From Planctomycetota bacterium (GTDB lineage Bacteria > Planctomycetota > Planctomycetia > Gemmatales > Gemmataceae), in contig JAJXWW010000131.1 in NCBI GenBank assembly GCA_021781415.1, forward strand, positions 1 through 59,866: 59,866 nt of DNA, written 5' to 3'. A program made the translations under genes and the position numbers. Below, one piece after another: positions 7,421-17,700 of the stretch (position 1 is the first letter of the stretch; each line of letters starts with the position of its first letter). The notes below the pieces were generated by a model that was given only the letters and a program-made list of their open reading frames with translations, searched no databases and had not been told where the DNA came from.

Positions 7421-8478
7421 AGAAGAAACCTGCACCGCTCGGTAGCCGCCTTGATGTACTCCATCGACAAATCAATGCCGACCGATTTCCTACCGAGGCA
7501 AAAAGAGACATAGTTCGTTGTGCCCGTGCCGCAAAATGGGTCGAGAACGATGCCGTCCTCGGGACATGTCGTCTGAATTGGAATCTTACAGAGGTCTTCC
7601 GGATAGGCCGCGAAGTGTCCCTTGCGCTTCTGTGTGTCTTCGGGTAGGATGTCCCACACGTCGCTCAGCTTGCTGCCGTTAGGATGATACTTTAGGAAGT
7701 AAAAGCCTTTCTCCTGAAGTTCCCGCGCCCGACCGGAGACGCGCTCACTATCCGAGTGGGTGGTCCGCTGCTGGCCCCGGATGATCATGCGGAAGTCCGC
7801 AAGCCGTCCCTCCCGCACCTCGAACAGGATGGCCTCGAGCGCAGCCACCGCGTTCATCTTCTCGGTCTCGGTCAACGCGGTCGAAAGTTCAATCTGACGA
7901 CGATAGCGAACTCCACTCACGCCCGTCGCCGAAACGACGGCACCGTTGACGACCTTCGCCAACCGGGGAGTTTTGCGGGCCGCGTCCACGTCGTAGAAGT
8001 ACCCCTTGGGGGTCTTGACGAAGTGGAAGAGCATCTCGTGTACGTTGCGGAGCTTATCGGTCGCGTTGTCCGGCCCGCCCTTGATCTTGTTCCAAACGAT
8101 ACTGTTCCGAAGAATCCAACCCTGCTGGTCGGTCATGGAAAGAGCGATCCGCCACGGCAGACCCAGCAGGTTTTTTTTAGCATAGGAGTCTCCGATGTTC
8201 AGCCAGAAGGAACCGGTTCGCTTCAGCACTCGTTGGAGCTTTCCGAAGATAGTAAGCAAATGGGCGATATAGTCCTCGTAGCGCTCTTCTAGCCCAATGC
8301 CGCCACTCGAATAGCTGCGCTGGCCCCAGTATGGTGGCGATGTCAGGGCGCAGTCGATGGATTCGGCGTGCAGTTCGTCCAGGATAGTGGCGGCATCGCC
8401 CACCAGAAAGAGCGGGCGATGGCCCGCCTCCGCCCGGAACTCGTCGTACAATGTCCGATACGATCCCGCGATCGCCAT
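7417..8478 (-). CDS. DNA methyltransferase of the NotI-like system (SPPY, beta class)
   Basis: 353 residues from ATG 8478; an upstream ATG at 8532 would add 18 Arg-rich residues. Motif IV is TSPPYW near the N-terminus and motif I is LDPFCGTGTT near the C-terminus, so the order is that of beta-class amino-methyltransferases. SPPY favours N4-cytosine methylation. The middle (residues about 165-230) is the probable target recognition region. It lies directly upstream of the endonuclease with an ATGA overlap and should protect the host genome at the same recognition site. The solitary divergent position between unrelated genes suggests acquisition by transfer. Confidence 0.88.
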   Translation of the reverse strand: MAIAGSYRTLYDEFRAEAGHRPLFLVGDAATILDELHAESIDCALTSPPYWGQRSYSSGGIGLEERYEDYIAHLLTIFGKLQRVLKRTGSFWLNIGDSYAKKNLLGLPWRIALSMTDQQGWILRNSIVWNKIKGGPDNATDKLRNVHEMLFHFVKTPKGYFYDVDAARKTPRLAKVVNGAVVSATGVSGVRYRRQIELSTALTETEKMNAVAALEAILFEVREGRLADFRMIIRGQQRTTHSDSERVSGRARELQEKGFYFLKYHPNGSKLSDVWDILPEDTQKRKGHFAAYPEDLCKIPIQTTCPEDGIVLDPFCGTGTTNYVSFCLGRKSVGIDLSMEYIKAATERCRFLL

Positions 8479-8763
8479 GGCACGCCTACTCCGCAAATCG
8501 GTTCGTAACCATCTTCCATGACGCCCGATCACTTCTTCGGGTATGTTGGAAAGATTACGGGAAGGAAGCGGCCGTTGCCATGTCGGAGACGCATTTCAGG
8601 GCCGGACTGGACGTTGCCAAGCCTCGCAAGCGATCGCCTCCGATTCCGCTGAAGTGCAACCGGCCGGTGCGGGTATTCTGCCGCTTCTGGTCTAGACAAC
8701 CTAAGTGGGGCGCGGATTATCGTGCTGCCGCGATCATCTGGTTTTCACAGGAGGAAGCGAGGC
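8479..8763. promoter_or_regulatory. Divergent upstream region of the methyltransferase and a small lipoprotein
   Basis: About 285 bases. It must hold the promoter of the restriction-modification operon on the minus strand and that of the small lipoprotein on the plus strand. ACAGGAGGAAG just before 8764 is a strong ribosome site. No C-box-like controller operator was recognised. Confidence 0.4.
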
Positions 8764-8937
8764 ATGAGAATCCAATCTCTGCGGCGAACCGTAGTTCTGT
8801 TGGCCTTGACCTCAGGTTGTTGCCACGTTCAGGATATTTCGGGCCTCTCGCCGTACTCAGAGCGAATCTGCCAACATGGCGTTCGTGTCGATCCGCCGAT
8901 AAGGATACCCTCCGACGGAAAGTTGGCAGTGTGGTAG
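8764..8937 (+). CDS. Small predicted lipoprotein
   Basis: 57 residues starting at ATG 8764 behind the strong ribosome site AGGAGGAAG. The N-terminus is a classic lipoprotein signal: basic RIQSLRRT, hydrophobic VVLLALT, then the lipobox ending at Cys19 (LTSGC). The mature part is short (CHVQDISGLSPYSERICQ and onward), with no known domain. Tiny lipoproteins of this kind recur in this window at 39953 and 40615. The gene is supported by its start signals, not by homology. Confidence 0.55.
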   Translation: MRIQSLRRTVVLLALTSGCCHVQDISGLSPYSERICQHGVRVDPPIRIPSDGKLAVW

Positions 8938-9280
8938 GGGAATGCAAAAAGGCGATTCTGCAAGTTGTTTTTTATCAAATCGTTATGTCATTCGATGGGA
9001 AGTATTCTTCTCTGCCAACCCCTTCGGGAAAGTTGGCGGACACCCCCTGGTTGGCGGTCAGGATGGTCGCGCGATCGGCTTGAGACAGGCATTTGGAAAA
9101 CGGGAAATGCTTGTAACCGCTGTGGGGGAGTGGTATCTTGAAGGTATCGATGTCGTCCCCTAACTTCGGGAGCGTTCATCGGGGAAAGATCGGACTGGAT
9201 TCGTTCACCCTGCCAAACATTCCGCGGATGTGCCTTTTCCCACCGAAGCGTCCCGGCGGATCGAAAATAGGATTCTCCTC
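8938..9280. other. Intergenic region upstream of the first cytochrome module
   Basis: About 340 bases, mildly lower in GC than its surroundings (AT-rich around 8965-9010). It probably contains the promoter of the cytochrome operon. A 73-codon open frame at 8942-9163 has no ribosome site or recognisable motif and is not called. Confidence 0.4.
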
Positions 9281-11911
9281 ATGGCTTCAGTAGCGTCCGA
9301 TGAACGGGACAAGATTCGCCTCGCCGATGCCTCGCATCTCGGGAGTGGTCGTTCTCGCGCTAGGATAATGCCCGCGCTGAGTGCGGCGGTCCTGATGTTG
9401 ACGGCGAGAGGTGCGGTGGCGGAGAAGCCGGTACCCGCCGATCATGCCGCTAAGATGGCCATGAGTCGAGAGTTGTTCGCGCGGACGGTGCGACCGTGGC
9501 TGGAGAAGACCTGCCTGGAATGCCACGGGGGAGCCAAGGTGAAGTCCGACTTCAATCTGGCCACCCGCGAGTCGCTGCTCAAAGGCGGCGACAAGGGCGT
9601 GTCGGTCTTGCCTGGAAAGGGGGGAGAGAGTCCCTTCGTGAAATACATCTCCCACGAAGAGATGCCGCACATGCCGCCCAAAAAGCCGCCCGCTCCCGCC
9701 GACATGGTTCGAGCTGTGACGCGGTGGATCGATCTGGGCGCGGCCTACGACAAACCGCTCGGAGCCGTGGCGACGGCGAAGAAACCCTTATCGGTCACGG
9801 AGAAGGATAAGCAGTATTGGGCCTATCGCCCGTTGCAGCCCGTGACGCCGCCTGAGGTGAAGAACGCCTCGTGGGTGCGCACGCCGCTGGATCGTTTTCT
9901 GCTGGCCAAGATGGAGGCGCGCGGCGTGACGCCGGTGGGAGAGGCGGAGCGGCGCACGTTGGTGCGGCGGTTGTACTTCGATCTGATCGGTCTGCCGCCC
10001 AAGCCGGAAGAGGCCGAGGCGGTGATCGGCGCTGCCGATTTCGACAAGGCGTGGGAGCTGTTGGCGGATCGATTGCTGGCCAGCCCTCAATTCGGCGAAC
10101 GCTGGGCGCGGCATTGGCTCGATCCTGCCCGCTTCGGTGAAAGCCACGGCTTTGAACACGACTATCCGCGGCCGTTCGCCTATCACTACCGCGATTTCGT
10201 CATCCGCGCCTTTAACCGCGACATGCCCTACGATCGATTCGTGCAGTGGCAGATCGCCGGCGACGAACTGGCCCCCAACGATCCGGAGGCACTGGCGGCC
10301 ACCGGTTTTCTGGGCGCAGGCGTCTTTCCGACACAGATTACCACGAGCGAGGCCGAGCGCATCCGCTACGACGCCCTCGACGACATGCTCGCCACCACGG
10401 GCTACACCATGTTGGGCCTCACCATCGCTTGCGCCCGCTGTCACGATCATAAGTACGATCCCATTCCCACCCGCGATTATTATCGCATGTTGTCCGCGTT
10501 CACGACGACGGTGCGCAGCGAGATCGACTGGGACTTTGGCAGCGAGGCGGAGCAGAAGATCGCACGAGACTTCGAGACGAAGCTGCAATCTCTCGTGGCC
10601 GAGCGGAAGCGTTTCGAGGAGAAGGAGCTGCCCAAGCGCTTCGTGGATTGGATCGCGGAGCAGCGGACGCGGCATGTCCCGGTTCCAAAAGTCGAGGCGC
10701 GGCTACAGCCGCAGATTCAGGGATTGTGGGATAACAAGCTGACGTTCGACAAGCTCGACGCCAAAGCTCGCACGGACCTGGTGAACTGGTTCAAAGCGAT
10801 TGACGAGGAATGGAAGAAGCGCGATGCTTCGGTGCGCGAAGAGGAGAAGCACCGGCCCAAGTCGTCCAAGGTGAAGATGCAGATCTGCACCGAGGGGATG
10901 AAGCCAATGCGGCACCACACAGCCGACGGTTCCATTCCCGATTTCTACCCGCAAACGTATTACCTCAAGCGCGGCGATGTCAACCAGAAGGACGGCGCGG
11001 CCGAGGCGGGCTATCTGCAAGTGTTGATGCGCAACTCCGAGGGGGCGGCGCATTGGAATGTAACCAAGCCGGCTGGAGCGCGGACGGCCTTTCGCCGAGC
11101 TGGGCTGGCAAAGTGGCTCACCGATACCCGCGAGGGAGCGGGAGCGCTGGCCGCGCGTGTGATCGTCAATCGTTTGTGGCACCATCATTTTGGCCGGGGC
11201 ATCGTGGCCACCGTCAACGATTTCGGTTTGCAGGGGGAAACGCCCACGCATCCCGAACTGCTCGAATGGCTGGCCAACGATCTGGTCGAACACGGCTGGA
11301 GCCTGAAACATTTACACCGCCAGATCGTGCTGAGCCAAGCGTATCGGCTGTCTGGGGCGACGAACGCGGCGGGGTTAAAAGCGGACCCCGACAATCGGCT
11401 CTGGTGGCGGCGGCCGCGCCGACGCATGGAGGCGGAGATCATCCGCGACAATCTGCTCGCCGTAGGCGGTCGGCTCGATGCGACGATGTTCGGCCCGGGC
11501 ACTCTGGATGAGAACATGCGCCGGCGCAGCGTCTATTTCACCGTGCAGCGCAGCCGTCTGATTCCCTTCTTACAGGTGTTCGACTGGCCCGATAGCCTGA
11601 CCAGCGCTGGAGCGAGACCGACCACCGTGGTCGCCCCGCAGGCGCTGCTGTTTATGAATAACCCACAAGTCCATGCTTGTGCGGCGGGACTGGCAGCGCG
11701 ATTGCTCCCCGCCGCCCAGAAAAGTCTGCCCGAGGCCGTCGATCTCGCCTATCGGCTGGCTTTCAATCGACCACCTAGTTCGCGCGAGCGAGAGGACGGC
11801 GTGGCGTTCCTCAACGCTCGCCGCGCCGCGCCCGGCGGCAACCTGATGCGAGCGCTGTCCGACTATGCCCTGGTGCTTCTGAGTCTCAACGAGTTCATCT
11901 ATGTCGAATAA
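9281..11911 (+). CDS. Exported cytochrome protein: PSCyt1, DUF1549, DUF1553
   Basis: 876 residues from ATG 9281; ATG 9368 (MPALSAAVLML) is a good alternative that gives a normal-length signal peptide. Domain order: PSCyt1 heme motif CLECHGG (Cys78, Cys81, His82), DUF1549/PSCyt2 (from TPLDRFLLAKMEARG), a second CxxCH in CARCHDHKYDPIPTRDYY, and DUF1553/PSD1 (LAKWLTD, VNRLWHHHFGRG, ending NEFIYVE). These giant planctomycete cytochromes are exported and of unknown substrate; a role in polysaccharide oxidation or sulfatase-associated metabolism has been suggested. The last codons overlap the DUF1501 start by 11 bases. Confidence 0.92.
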   Translation: MASVASDERDKIRLADASHLGSGRSRARIMPALSAAVLMLTARGAVAEKPVPADHAAKMAMSRELFARTVRPWLEKTCLECHGGAKVKSDFNLATRESLLKGGDKGVSVLPGKGGESPFVKYISHEEMPHMPPKKPPAPADMVRAVTRWIDLGAAYDKPLGAVATAKKPLSVTEKDKQYWAYRPLQPVTPPEVKNASWVRTPLDRFLLAKMEARGVTPVGEAERRTLVRRLYFDLIGLPPKPEEAEAVIGAADFDKAWELLADRLLASPQFGERWARHWLDPARFGESHGFEHDYPRPFAYHYRDFVIRAFNRDMPYDRFVQWQIAGDELAPNDPEALAATGFLGAGVFPTQITTSEAERIRYDALDDMLATTGYTMLGLTIACARCHDHKYDPIPTRDYYRMLSAFTTTVRSEIDWDFGSEAEQKIARDFETKLQSLVAERKRFEEKELPKRFVDWIAEQRTRHVPVPKVEARLQPQIQGLWDNKLTFDKLDAKARTDLVNWFKAIDEEWKKRDASVREEEKHRPKSSKVKMQICTEGMKPMRHHTADGSIPDFYPQTYYLKRGDVNQKDGAAEAGYLQVLMRNSEGAAHWNVTKPAGARTAFRRAGLAKWLTDTREGAGALAARVIVNRLWHHHFGRGIVATVNDFGLQGETPTHPELLEWLANDLVEHGWSLKHLHRQIVLSQAYRLSGATNAAGLKADPDNRLWWRRPRRRMEAEIIRDNLLAVGGRLDATMFGPGTLDENMRRRSVYFTVQRSRLIPFLQVFDWPDSLTSAGARPTTVVAPQALLFMNNPQVHACAAGLAARLLPAAQKSLPEAVDLAYRLAFNRPPSSREREDGVAFLNARRAAPGGNLMRALSDYALVLLSLNEFIYVE

Positions 11912-13358
11912 TGCACAGAACCTCCCGTCGCTGTGGACGCGACGAGAGCTATTGAGTCGTTGCGGCGGCGGTCTGGGACTGATTGCATTGAGCAATCTGC
12001 TTCAGCGCGAGGGGTTGTTGGCAGCCGAACCGAAGGCTCCACTCAACCCGCTGGCTCCGCGTCCGCCGCATTTCGGCGGCCGCGCCCGCGCCGTCATCTG
12101 GATCTTCATCAATGGCGGACCCAGCCAGGTGGATACCTGGGACTACAAGCCGGCCCTAGCTCGGCTCGACGGCAAGGAACTCCCCGGCTTCGACCGCAGC
12201 ACCGGCTTTTTCATCAACGATGTCGGCCCGCTGATGAAATCGCCATTCGAGTTTCGCCAATACGGCCAATCGGGCAAGTGGGTATCGAGCATCTTCCCTT
12301 GCTTGTCGAAGCATGTGGATCAGATGGCATTCCTGCATTCGCTCCACAGCGAGTCGAACAACCACAGCCCGGCACTATTCATGATGAACACCGGATTGCC
12401 TCGCATGGGCTTTCCGTCCGTCGGCTCCTGGATTGCCTATGGACTCGGCTCCGAGAACGAGAATCTGCCGGGGTTCGTGGTGATGTCCGACCCCAAGGGG
12501 CGCGGCTTGCCCAAGGGCCACTCGCTCAACTGGACGTGCGGCTTTCTGCCCGGTGCCTACCAGGGAACTTGGCTCAAGCCCGGCGCGAACCCCATCGACA
12601 ATTTGAACCCCGTTGCGGGAGAGTCCAGCGTCGATCGACAAGTCCGGCTGGATCTGATGGCACGCCTCAATCGGCTTCACATGGAGCAATCAAGTTCGGA
12701 CCCGGAACTGGAGGCGCGCATTAAGAGTTTCGAGTTGGGCTATCGCATGCAGTCCGCCGCGCCCGACGCCCTCGACCTCGGCCGCGAGCCGAAGCACATC
12801 CTCGACCTGTACGGCGTGGGGCGTACCGAGTGCGATCATGTGGCTCGGCAGTGCCTGACGGCGCGGCGCATGGTGGAGCGAGGCGTCCGCTTCGTGCAGA
12901 TTTACTCCGGCGGCATGGAGAACGAGCGCAGTTGGGATGGACACCGCGACATCAAGGGCAATCACACGCAGTTCGCCGGCGAGACCGACCGTCCCGTGGC
13001 CGGGTTGCTCGCCGATTTGCAACAGCGCGGCTTACTGGATAGTACGCTCGTCCTGTGGGCCGGTGAGTTTGGCCGGCTGCCAATCTCCCAAAAGGGAGCG
13101 CAGCCGGGTCGCGATCATAACCCCCATGCCAACACCGTCTGGCTGGCCGGGGGCGGCGTCAAGGGCGGCGTATCCTACGGCGAATCGGACGAAGTCGGCT
13201 ACAAGGCGGCGGTCAACCGGGTGGACGTACACGATCTCCACGCAACCCTCTTGCACCTGCTCGGCCTCGAACACGAACGGCTCACCTATTTCCACAACGG
13301 ACGCCGCTATCGACTGACCGATGTATCGGGTAAAGTCATCCGTGAGATCGTGGCTTGA
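11901..13358 (+). CDS. DUF1501 family exported protein
   Basis: 485 residues. The N-terminus has a Tat-like signal: TRRELLSRCGGGLGLIALSN, then the mature part after LLAAEPK. DUF1501 hallmarks are visible: WIFINGGPSQVDTWDYKP, SNNHSPALFMMNTG, and the C-terminal VWLAGGGVKGG and HDLHATLLHLLG. These are alkaline-phosphatase-superfamily-like proteins that almost always follow DUF1549/DUF1553 cytochromes. The ATG is inside the last codons of the cytochrome gene, so translation is coupled. It converges on the DUF1552 gene with 44 bases between the two stops. Confidence 0.92.
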   Translation: MSNNAQNLPSLWTRRELLSRCGGGLGLIALSNLLQREGLLAAEPKAPLNPLAPRPPHFGGRARAVIWIFINGGPSQVDTWDYKPALARLDGKELPGFDRSTGFFINDVGPLMKSPFEFRQYGQSGKWVSSIFPCLSKHVDQMAFLHSLHSESNNHSPALFMMNTGLPRMGFPSVGSWIAYGLGSENENLPGFVVMSDPKGRGLPKGHSLNWTCGFLPGAYQGTWLKPGANPIDNLNPVAGESSVDRQVRLDLMARLNRLHMEQSSSDPELEARIKSFELGYRMQSAAPDALDLGREPKHILDLYGVGRTECDHVARQCLTARRMVERGVRFVQIYSGGMENERSWDGHRDIKGNHTQFAGETDRPVAGLLADLQQRGLLDSTLVLWAGEFGRLPISQKGAQPGRDHNPHANTVWLAGGGVKGGVSYGESDEVGYKAAVNRVDVHDLHATLLHLLGLEHERLTYFHNGRRYRLTDVSGKVIREIVA

Positions 13359-13402
13359 GGATCTCCCGAAAACGGGGCGCATCGACGGCGTCTCCATCCC
13401 GA

Positions 13403-14713
13403 TCAGATCTCCTCCAAGCGTTCCTTCGAGTCGCCGAAGGTGTCGAGGCGCACGCCCATTTTGTCCAACAAGGAGAGGTAAAGGCTGCACATTTTTCGGT
13501 TGGGTTTGCCCAGGTAATTCAGGATGCGCCCGGTCTTGATCTTGTTGCCGCCGCGACCGACCATCACTACCGGCAGCTGTTGGTTGTCGTGATTGCCGGT
13601 CATCATGCTCGACATAAAGAGGATCATGCTGTTGTCGAGGAGCGTGCGTTCGCCCTCGTGTACTTTGTCGAGCTTGTCGGCGATATAGGCGACCTGTTGC
13701 ATGAAGAACCGATTGACCTTCAGCCAATCGGCCCCATCGGTATGCGACAGCAGGTGGTGAATCATATAATCCACCTTCAAATGCGGGAAGCGGAGCGACG
13801 AGTGATCGTTATTCAGCTTGAGAGTGCAGACGCGGGTGGTGTCGGTGCGGAAGGCCAGGACGAGAATATCGCACATCAGGCGCATGTGTTGGTCGATGTC
13901 CTGCGGAATGCCGTCGGCCGGTCGGGCCATGTCCGGCTTGGCGAGGGTAGGACGCCAGCCTTGGAGCCGTCCCGCCTTGCCGGCCCGTTCGATCCGCTGT
14001 TCGACTTCGCGGACGGAAGCTAGGTATTCATCGAGCCGTCTCTGGTCGGCCTTGCTGACGCTGATGCGCAAGCCGCGCGAGTCTTCCATCACCGCGTCTA
14101 GCACGCTCTTGTCGGCCTTGCCCACTTCTTCGCGGAAAAGTCGGTCGAAAGCCAGGGCTGGGTACAGTTCGAGCGGCGTCGGAGTTGTCGGCGAACTCCA
14201 AGAGATGTGCGAACTGTAGATCATCGAATAGTTCTTGTGGATGGCCGCGATCGACGGCTCGCAGCCCAAAACGAGGCTCGGCACCTTCGTCTGCGTCTTC
14301 ATCCTCTCGGCCACGACTTGATCGCAACTGATCCCGGACTTAATCTCGCCGGCAGGAGCAAGGTGCGCCCCGGTGAGCAGGTTGCCGGTCTGACAGCTGT
14401 GGATGCCGCCGATCAGAGCCTCCTGATTGTACAACCCGCGCAGGAAGAGCATTTTCTCGCGGAACGGATGGAGCGGCTCCAACACCTTTCCCAGAGTCAT
14501 GTCCTTGCCTTCGCCCTTGGCCCACCATTCCCTGCTGTGGTAGCCATTCCCAGAGAAGAGACAGGCGAATCGCACCGGCGGTTCCGAGGAGCCATGCTTA
14601 ACCTTGTCGTCTCCCCACACCGGAAGGGATTCCAACCACGGCAGAGCCATCGTCACCCCAACGCCACGAAGAAAGGCGCGTCGGGAGAGAGGTTGAGGAA
14701 TGCGAGTCTTCAT
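13403..14713 (-). CDS. DUF1552 family exported protein
   Basis: 436 residues from ATG 14713, preceded by GGAGAATAACA; an upstream in-frame start at 14737 would overlap the cytochrome stop. It carries a Tat signal (SRRAFLRGVGVTMALPWLE). DUF1552 features are RFACLFSGNGYHSREWW near the start, IHSCQTGNLLTGAH, and a C-terminal MSSMMTGNHDNQQLPVVMVG. The family is the standard partner of DUF1587/1592/1588/1585 cytochromes and belongs to the same fold group as DUF1501. It lies 20 bases downstream of such a cytochrome gene and is clearly its operon partner. Confidence 0.92.
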   Translation of the reverse strand: MKTRIPQPLSRRAFLRGVGVTMALPWLESLPVWGDDKVKHGSSEPPVRFACLFSGNGYHSREWWAKGEGKDMTLGKVLEPLHPFREKMLFLRGLYNQEALIGGIHSCQTGNLLTGAHLAPAGEIKSGISCDQVVAERMKTQTKVPSLVLGCEPSIAAIHKNYSMIYSSHISWSSPTTPTPLELYPALAFDRLFREEVGKADKSVLDAVMEDSRGLRISVSKADQRRLDEYLASVREVEQRIERAGKAGRLQGWRPTLAKPDMARPADGIPQDIDQHMRLMCDILVLAFRTDTTRVCTLKLNNDHSSLRFPHLKVDYMIHHLLSHTDGADWLKVNRFFMQQVAYIADKLDKVHEGERTLLDNSMILFMSSMMTGNHDNQQLPVVMVGRGGNKIKTGRILNYLGKPNRKMCSLYLSLLDKMGVRLDTFGDSKERLEEI

Positions 14714-14733
14714 TGTTATTCTCCAAAGTCCGT

Positions 14734-17700
14734 TCATTCTTGGTGGTTCGTCCCGCGAATCATCCTAAACTGCGGGCTGCGGACGATTATTTGTACGACG
14801 GTCGAGACGCGGCCTTCTTTGCGCTCCAGCTCCGCGACCATTTCGTCGAGTAAGGCGGTGTCCGAAAGGGCAACGGATCTTCCTAAAGCATATCCCAAAA
14901 GTCGCCGACAGAACAAGCGTAGGAACACATCCTTTTTTTTAGTCAACAAGTATGCCCGCAAGCCGTCGATGCCCTCGAACTCGGTGCCGTCTCTTACCTT
15001 TGCCCTGGCATCCACCGGCAACCCACTGGCATCCTTCTCTCGAAATCGACCGATGGGGTCATAATTCTCCAGTGCGAATCCGAACGGATCGATGCGGACG
15101 TGGCAAGTAGCACATGCCGCATCCTTGGTATGTCTTTCGACTTCTTGTCGCATCGTCCGACCGCCCTCGCCTTCTCGTTCGGGCAGCCGCGGGACATTCG
15201 CCGGGGGACGAGGAAGTTTCTCGCCGAGCAACGTCTCGACCACCCAATTGCCGCGCAGGACGGGACTGGTCCGCGATGCACCGGCCTGCCGCGCCTGCAC
15301 ACCGGCGAAGCCCAGCACTCCTCCTCGGCCGTACTTCCGTACTCCCTCGACGCGCCGCCATTGGGGACCAACTACATCGGGGATGCCGTAGTGCTTCGCC
15401 AATGTTTCGTTGAGATAAGTGTAGTCGGCGTCGAGAATCGCCGTGGCCGGGCGGTCGTTCTGGAACAGATCCTGGAAGAAGCGAATCGACTCCTCGTAGA
15501 TCGCTTTTCGCAAGTCGGCGTCGAACGTCGGAAACAGTTTCTCGTTTTTCTCGCTGAATTGGTCGAAGCCGCGCACATGAATCCACTGCGTGCCGAACTC
15601 GATGGCCAAGGCTCGCAGCCGGTCGTCGTTCAACATCCGTCGAACCTGAGCTTCCAGCACCTTCGGGTCGCGGAGGCGTCCTTTGTCGGCCAGATCTCGC
15701 AACGAGGAATCGGGCGCACTCGACCATAGAAAGTAGCTCAACCGCGTGGCCAATTCCCAATCGTCGACAAAGCCTGGCTTCTCTCCGGCGGGAGCCTGCT
15801 CGATGCGAAAGAGGAAAGCAGGCGAAACCAGCACGCGAGCCAACAGACCGTGGAACGCTTCCAGATGTGCGGCTCCTTTGCCGCGCAGGGTTTTATACAG
15901 AGCGAGAAGGTCTGCCTTTTCGCTCTCTCGAAGGGGACGCCGATAGGCTCGACCCGCGAATCGCACCAGAGCATCGAGTTGCTTCGGGATCGCTGCTTCC
16001 TCGTCTTTCAGGAGGTCGTCGGCTCGTTTCTGAAAGTTGGGTTTTTGACTTTGGAAATAGGCCTCCATTTCCTTCGGCTGATCTTGGGTGACGAAGCCGA
16101 TGAACTGCGGCAGATAGTTGTTCTCGGCAACCGCTTGCCTACTGATGAATCGATGCTCGGTCCAGAGGCGGTCGAGACGGCTTTGCCGATCGGCATCGAG
16201 GAAGAGGCGGGAGAGCGGTTCGTCTTCGCGGTGGAACATCTTCAGAGACACCACTTCGTCCGTGGGAACGACGGCGGGGAAGCAGAGAAAAAGTGGAAAC
16301 AGCTGGCGGAACGCATCGTATCCCCGTTGCAGATTCCGATAGCCATCCTCCTTCGAGGAAGCGACAATGGGACTGACACCGTCCCAGCGCGTCGTTGCCT
16401 TGGGCGGAGCCGTCAACACTTGGAATTGCACGAGCCGATCTTTGCCGTCACCATTGAGTCGGCCTTCGACCGCGAAAGTCCGATCGGCGAACAGAGCCGC
16501 CGGGAGCCGCACCTCCAGGACAGAGTTCGCATCCGCGGTCAGACTTGTAACATCCCCCAAATTATCGACCGACTCGGTCCCAAATCGCTTGGGGGCCAGG
16601 CCGAACCTATCTCCCTTTGGTTGCAACTTGGCGAGCCGAGCGATGTCGATGCCTCGGAACAGTGGACCTTCTCTTCCCATGAGATTGGCGTGGAGAATGC
16701 CGTCGGGATCTTTTTCCTTCACTCGCTGCGCGCCGGTTAGAATCGCTTCCGCTTGTTGGGCGAGACTTGCCGCCTCTTTCTCGCGTCCCGGTTCGGTTGC
16801 GATCTTGCGCCAGCGGTCGAGAATCGAGTTGGGCGGTAGGAGCGCGTTGCCGGAGCCGATGCCGTTCTTGGATCCGCCGCGGGCGAAACTCCAAGTGTCC
16901 TTGTAGCCGTGCTTGTCGGCGTGGGGATTGCTGGCTCCGATGGAGTCGGCCACATCCGCCGACAAATCCCAGACTCGTCCGGGCTTTTTGTCTTCGACGA
17001 GGGTGAGGGAAACTTCGGTTAGATCGCAGACGTGGTTGCCGTCCCGCGCGTCCACTATCAATACCAAAACGTCTCGATTTTCTACTTTAACACTCTTCAG
17101 TATCACCTTTGCTTCCTTGCCGAGATCGAGCGCCCCTTCATCGAGAATCGTCGCCCGTCCCGCTCGGCGATGTTCCAGTCGCCACGCCACGCCATTGCCA
17201 CAAGCGGGATGGGCATGGGCAATGCGGGCCGCGATGCGAACGCTTCCGGCCATCGGGCTTTTCCAGGCCACGGCCACGAACTCGTTCGGCAGGGGATGGA
17301 CGGCGACCCCGTGAGCCGAGACACGGCCTGGGATCTGCTCCGTCTTGTTCGAGGCGTTGGCGACCACGGCGGGCAGGTCGGTCTGTTTCTTCCTCCAGCC
17401 GGAGATGGCCGGTCGTTTGTCGTCCTTCGTCGTTTTCTCTTCGAGTAGTTCCAAGGGCGTTGCGGCGACGATCCTTAATTCGTTCGGCTTCGTGACGGGA
17501 CGAAGAGCCAGAACCTCGGTCCACGCTTTCAACAGTGGGGCACGAAGGCCGTGTTTCGTTGCCAGATCTTTGTGGGTAAGTTTCGGGTCCAGCGCGGCCT
17601 CTCTCGTGGCGGCTAAATACTTGGAAGTCTGGGCGAAGAGGGCGGGATAATCGATCTGGAAGGCCGGCCCGAAGTCAGCGTAGTCGCGGAGAAGAAGCGG

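Noticed and set aside
9230..9280. GTG start at 9230 for the first cytochrome
   Set aside because: Adds 17 residues without signal character and no clear ribosome site; ATG 9281 or ATG 9368 is better.
14940..14955. T-run suggesting a terminator
   Set aside because: It is the coding Lys-Lys-Lys stretch of the cytochrome gene on the other strand, with no stem in front.
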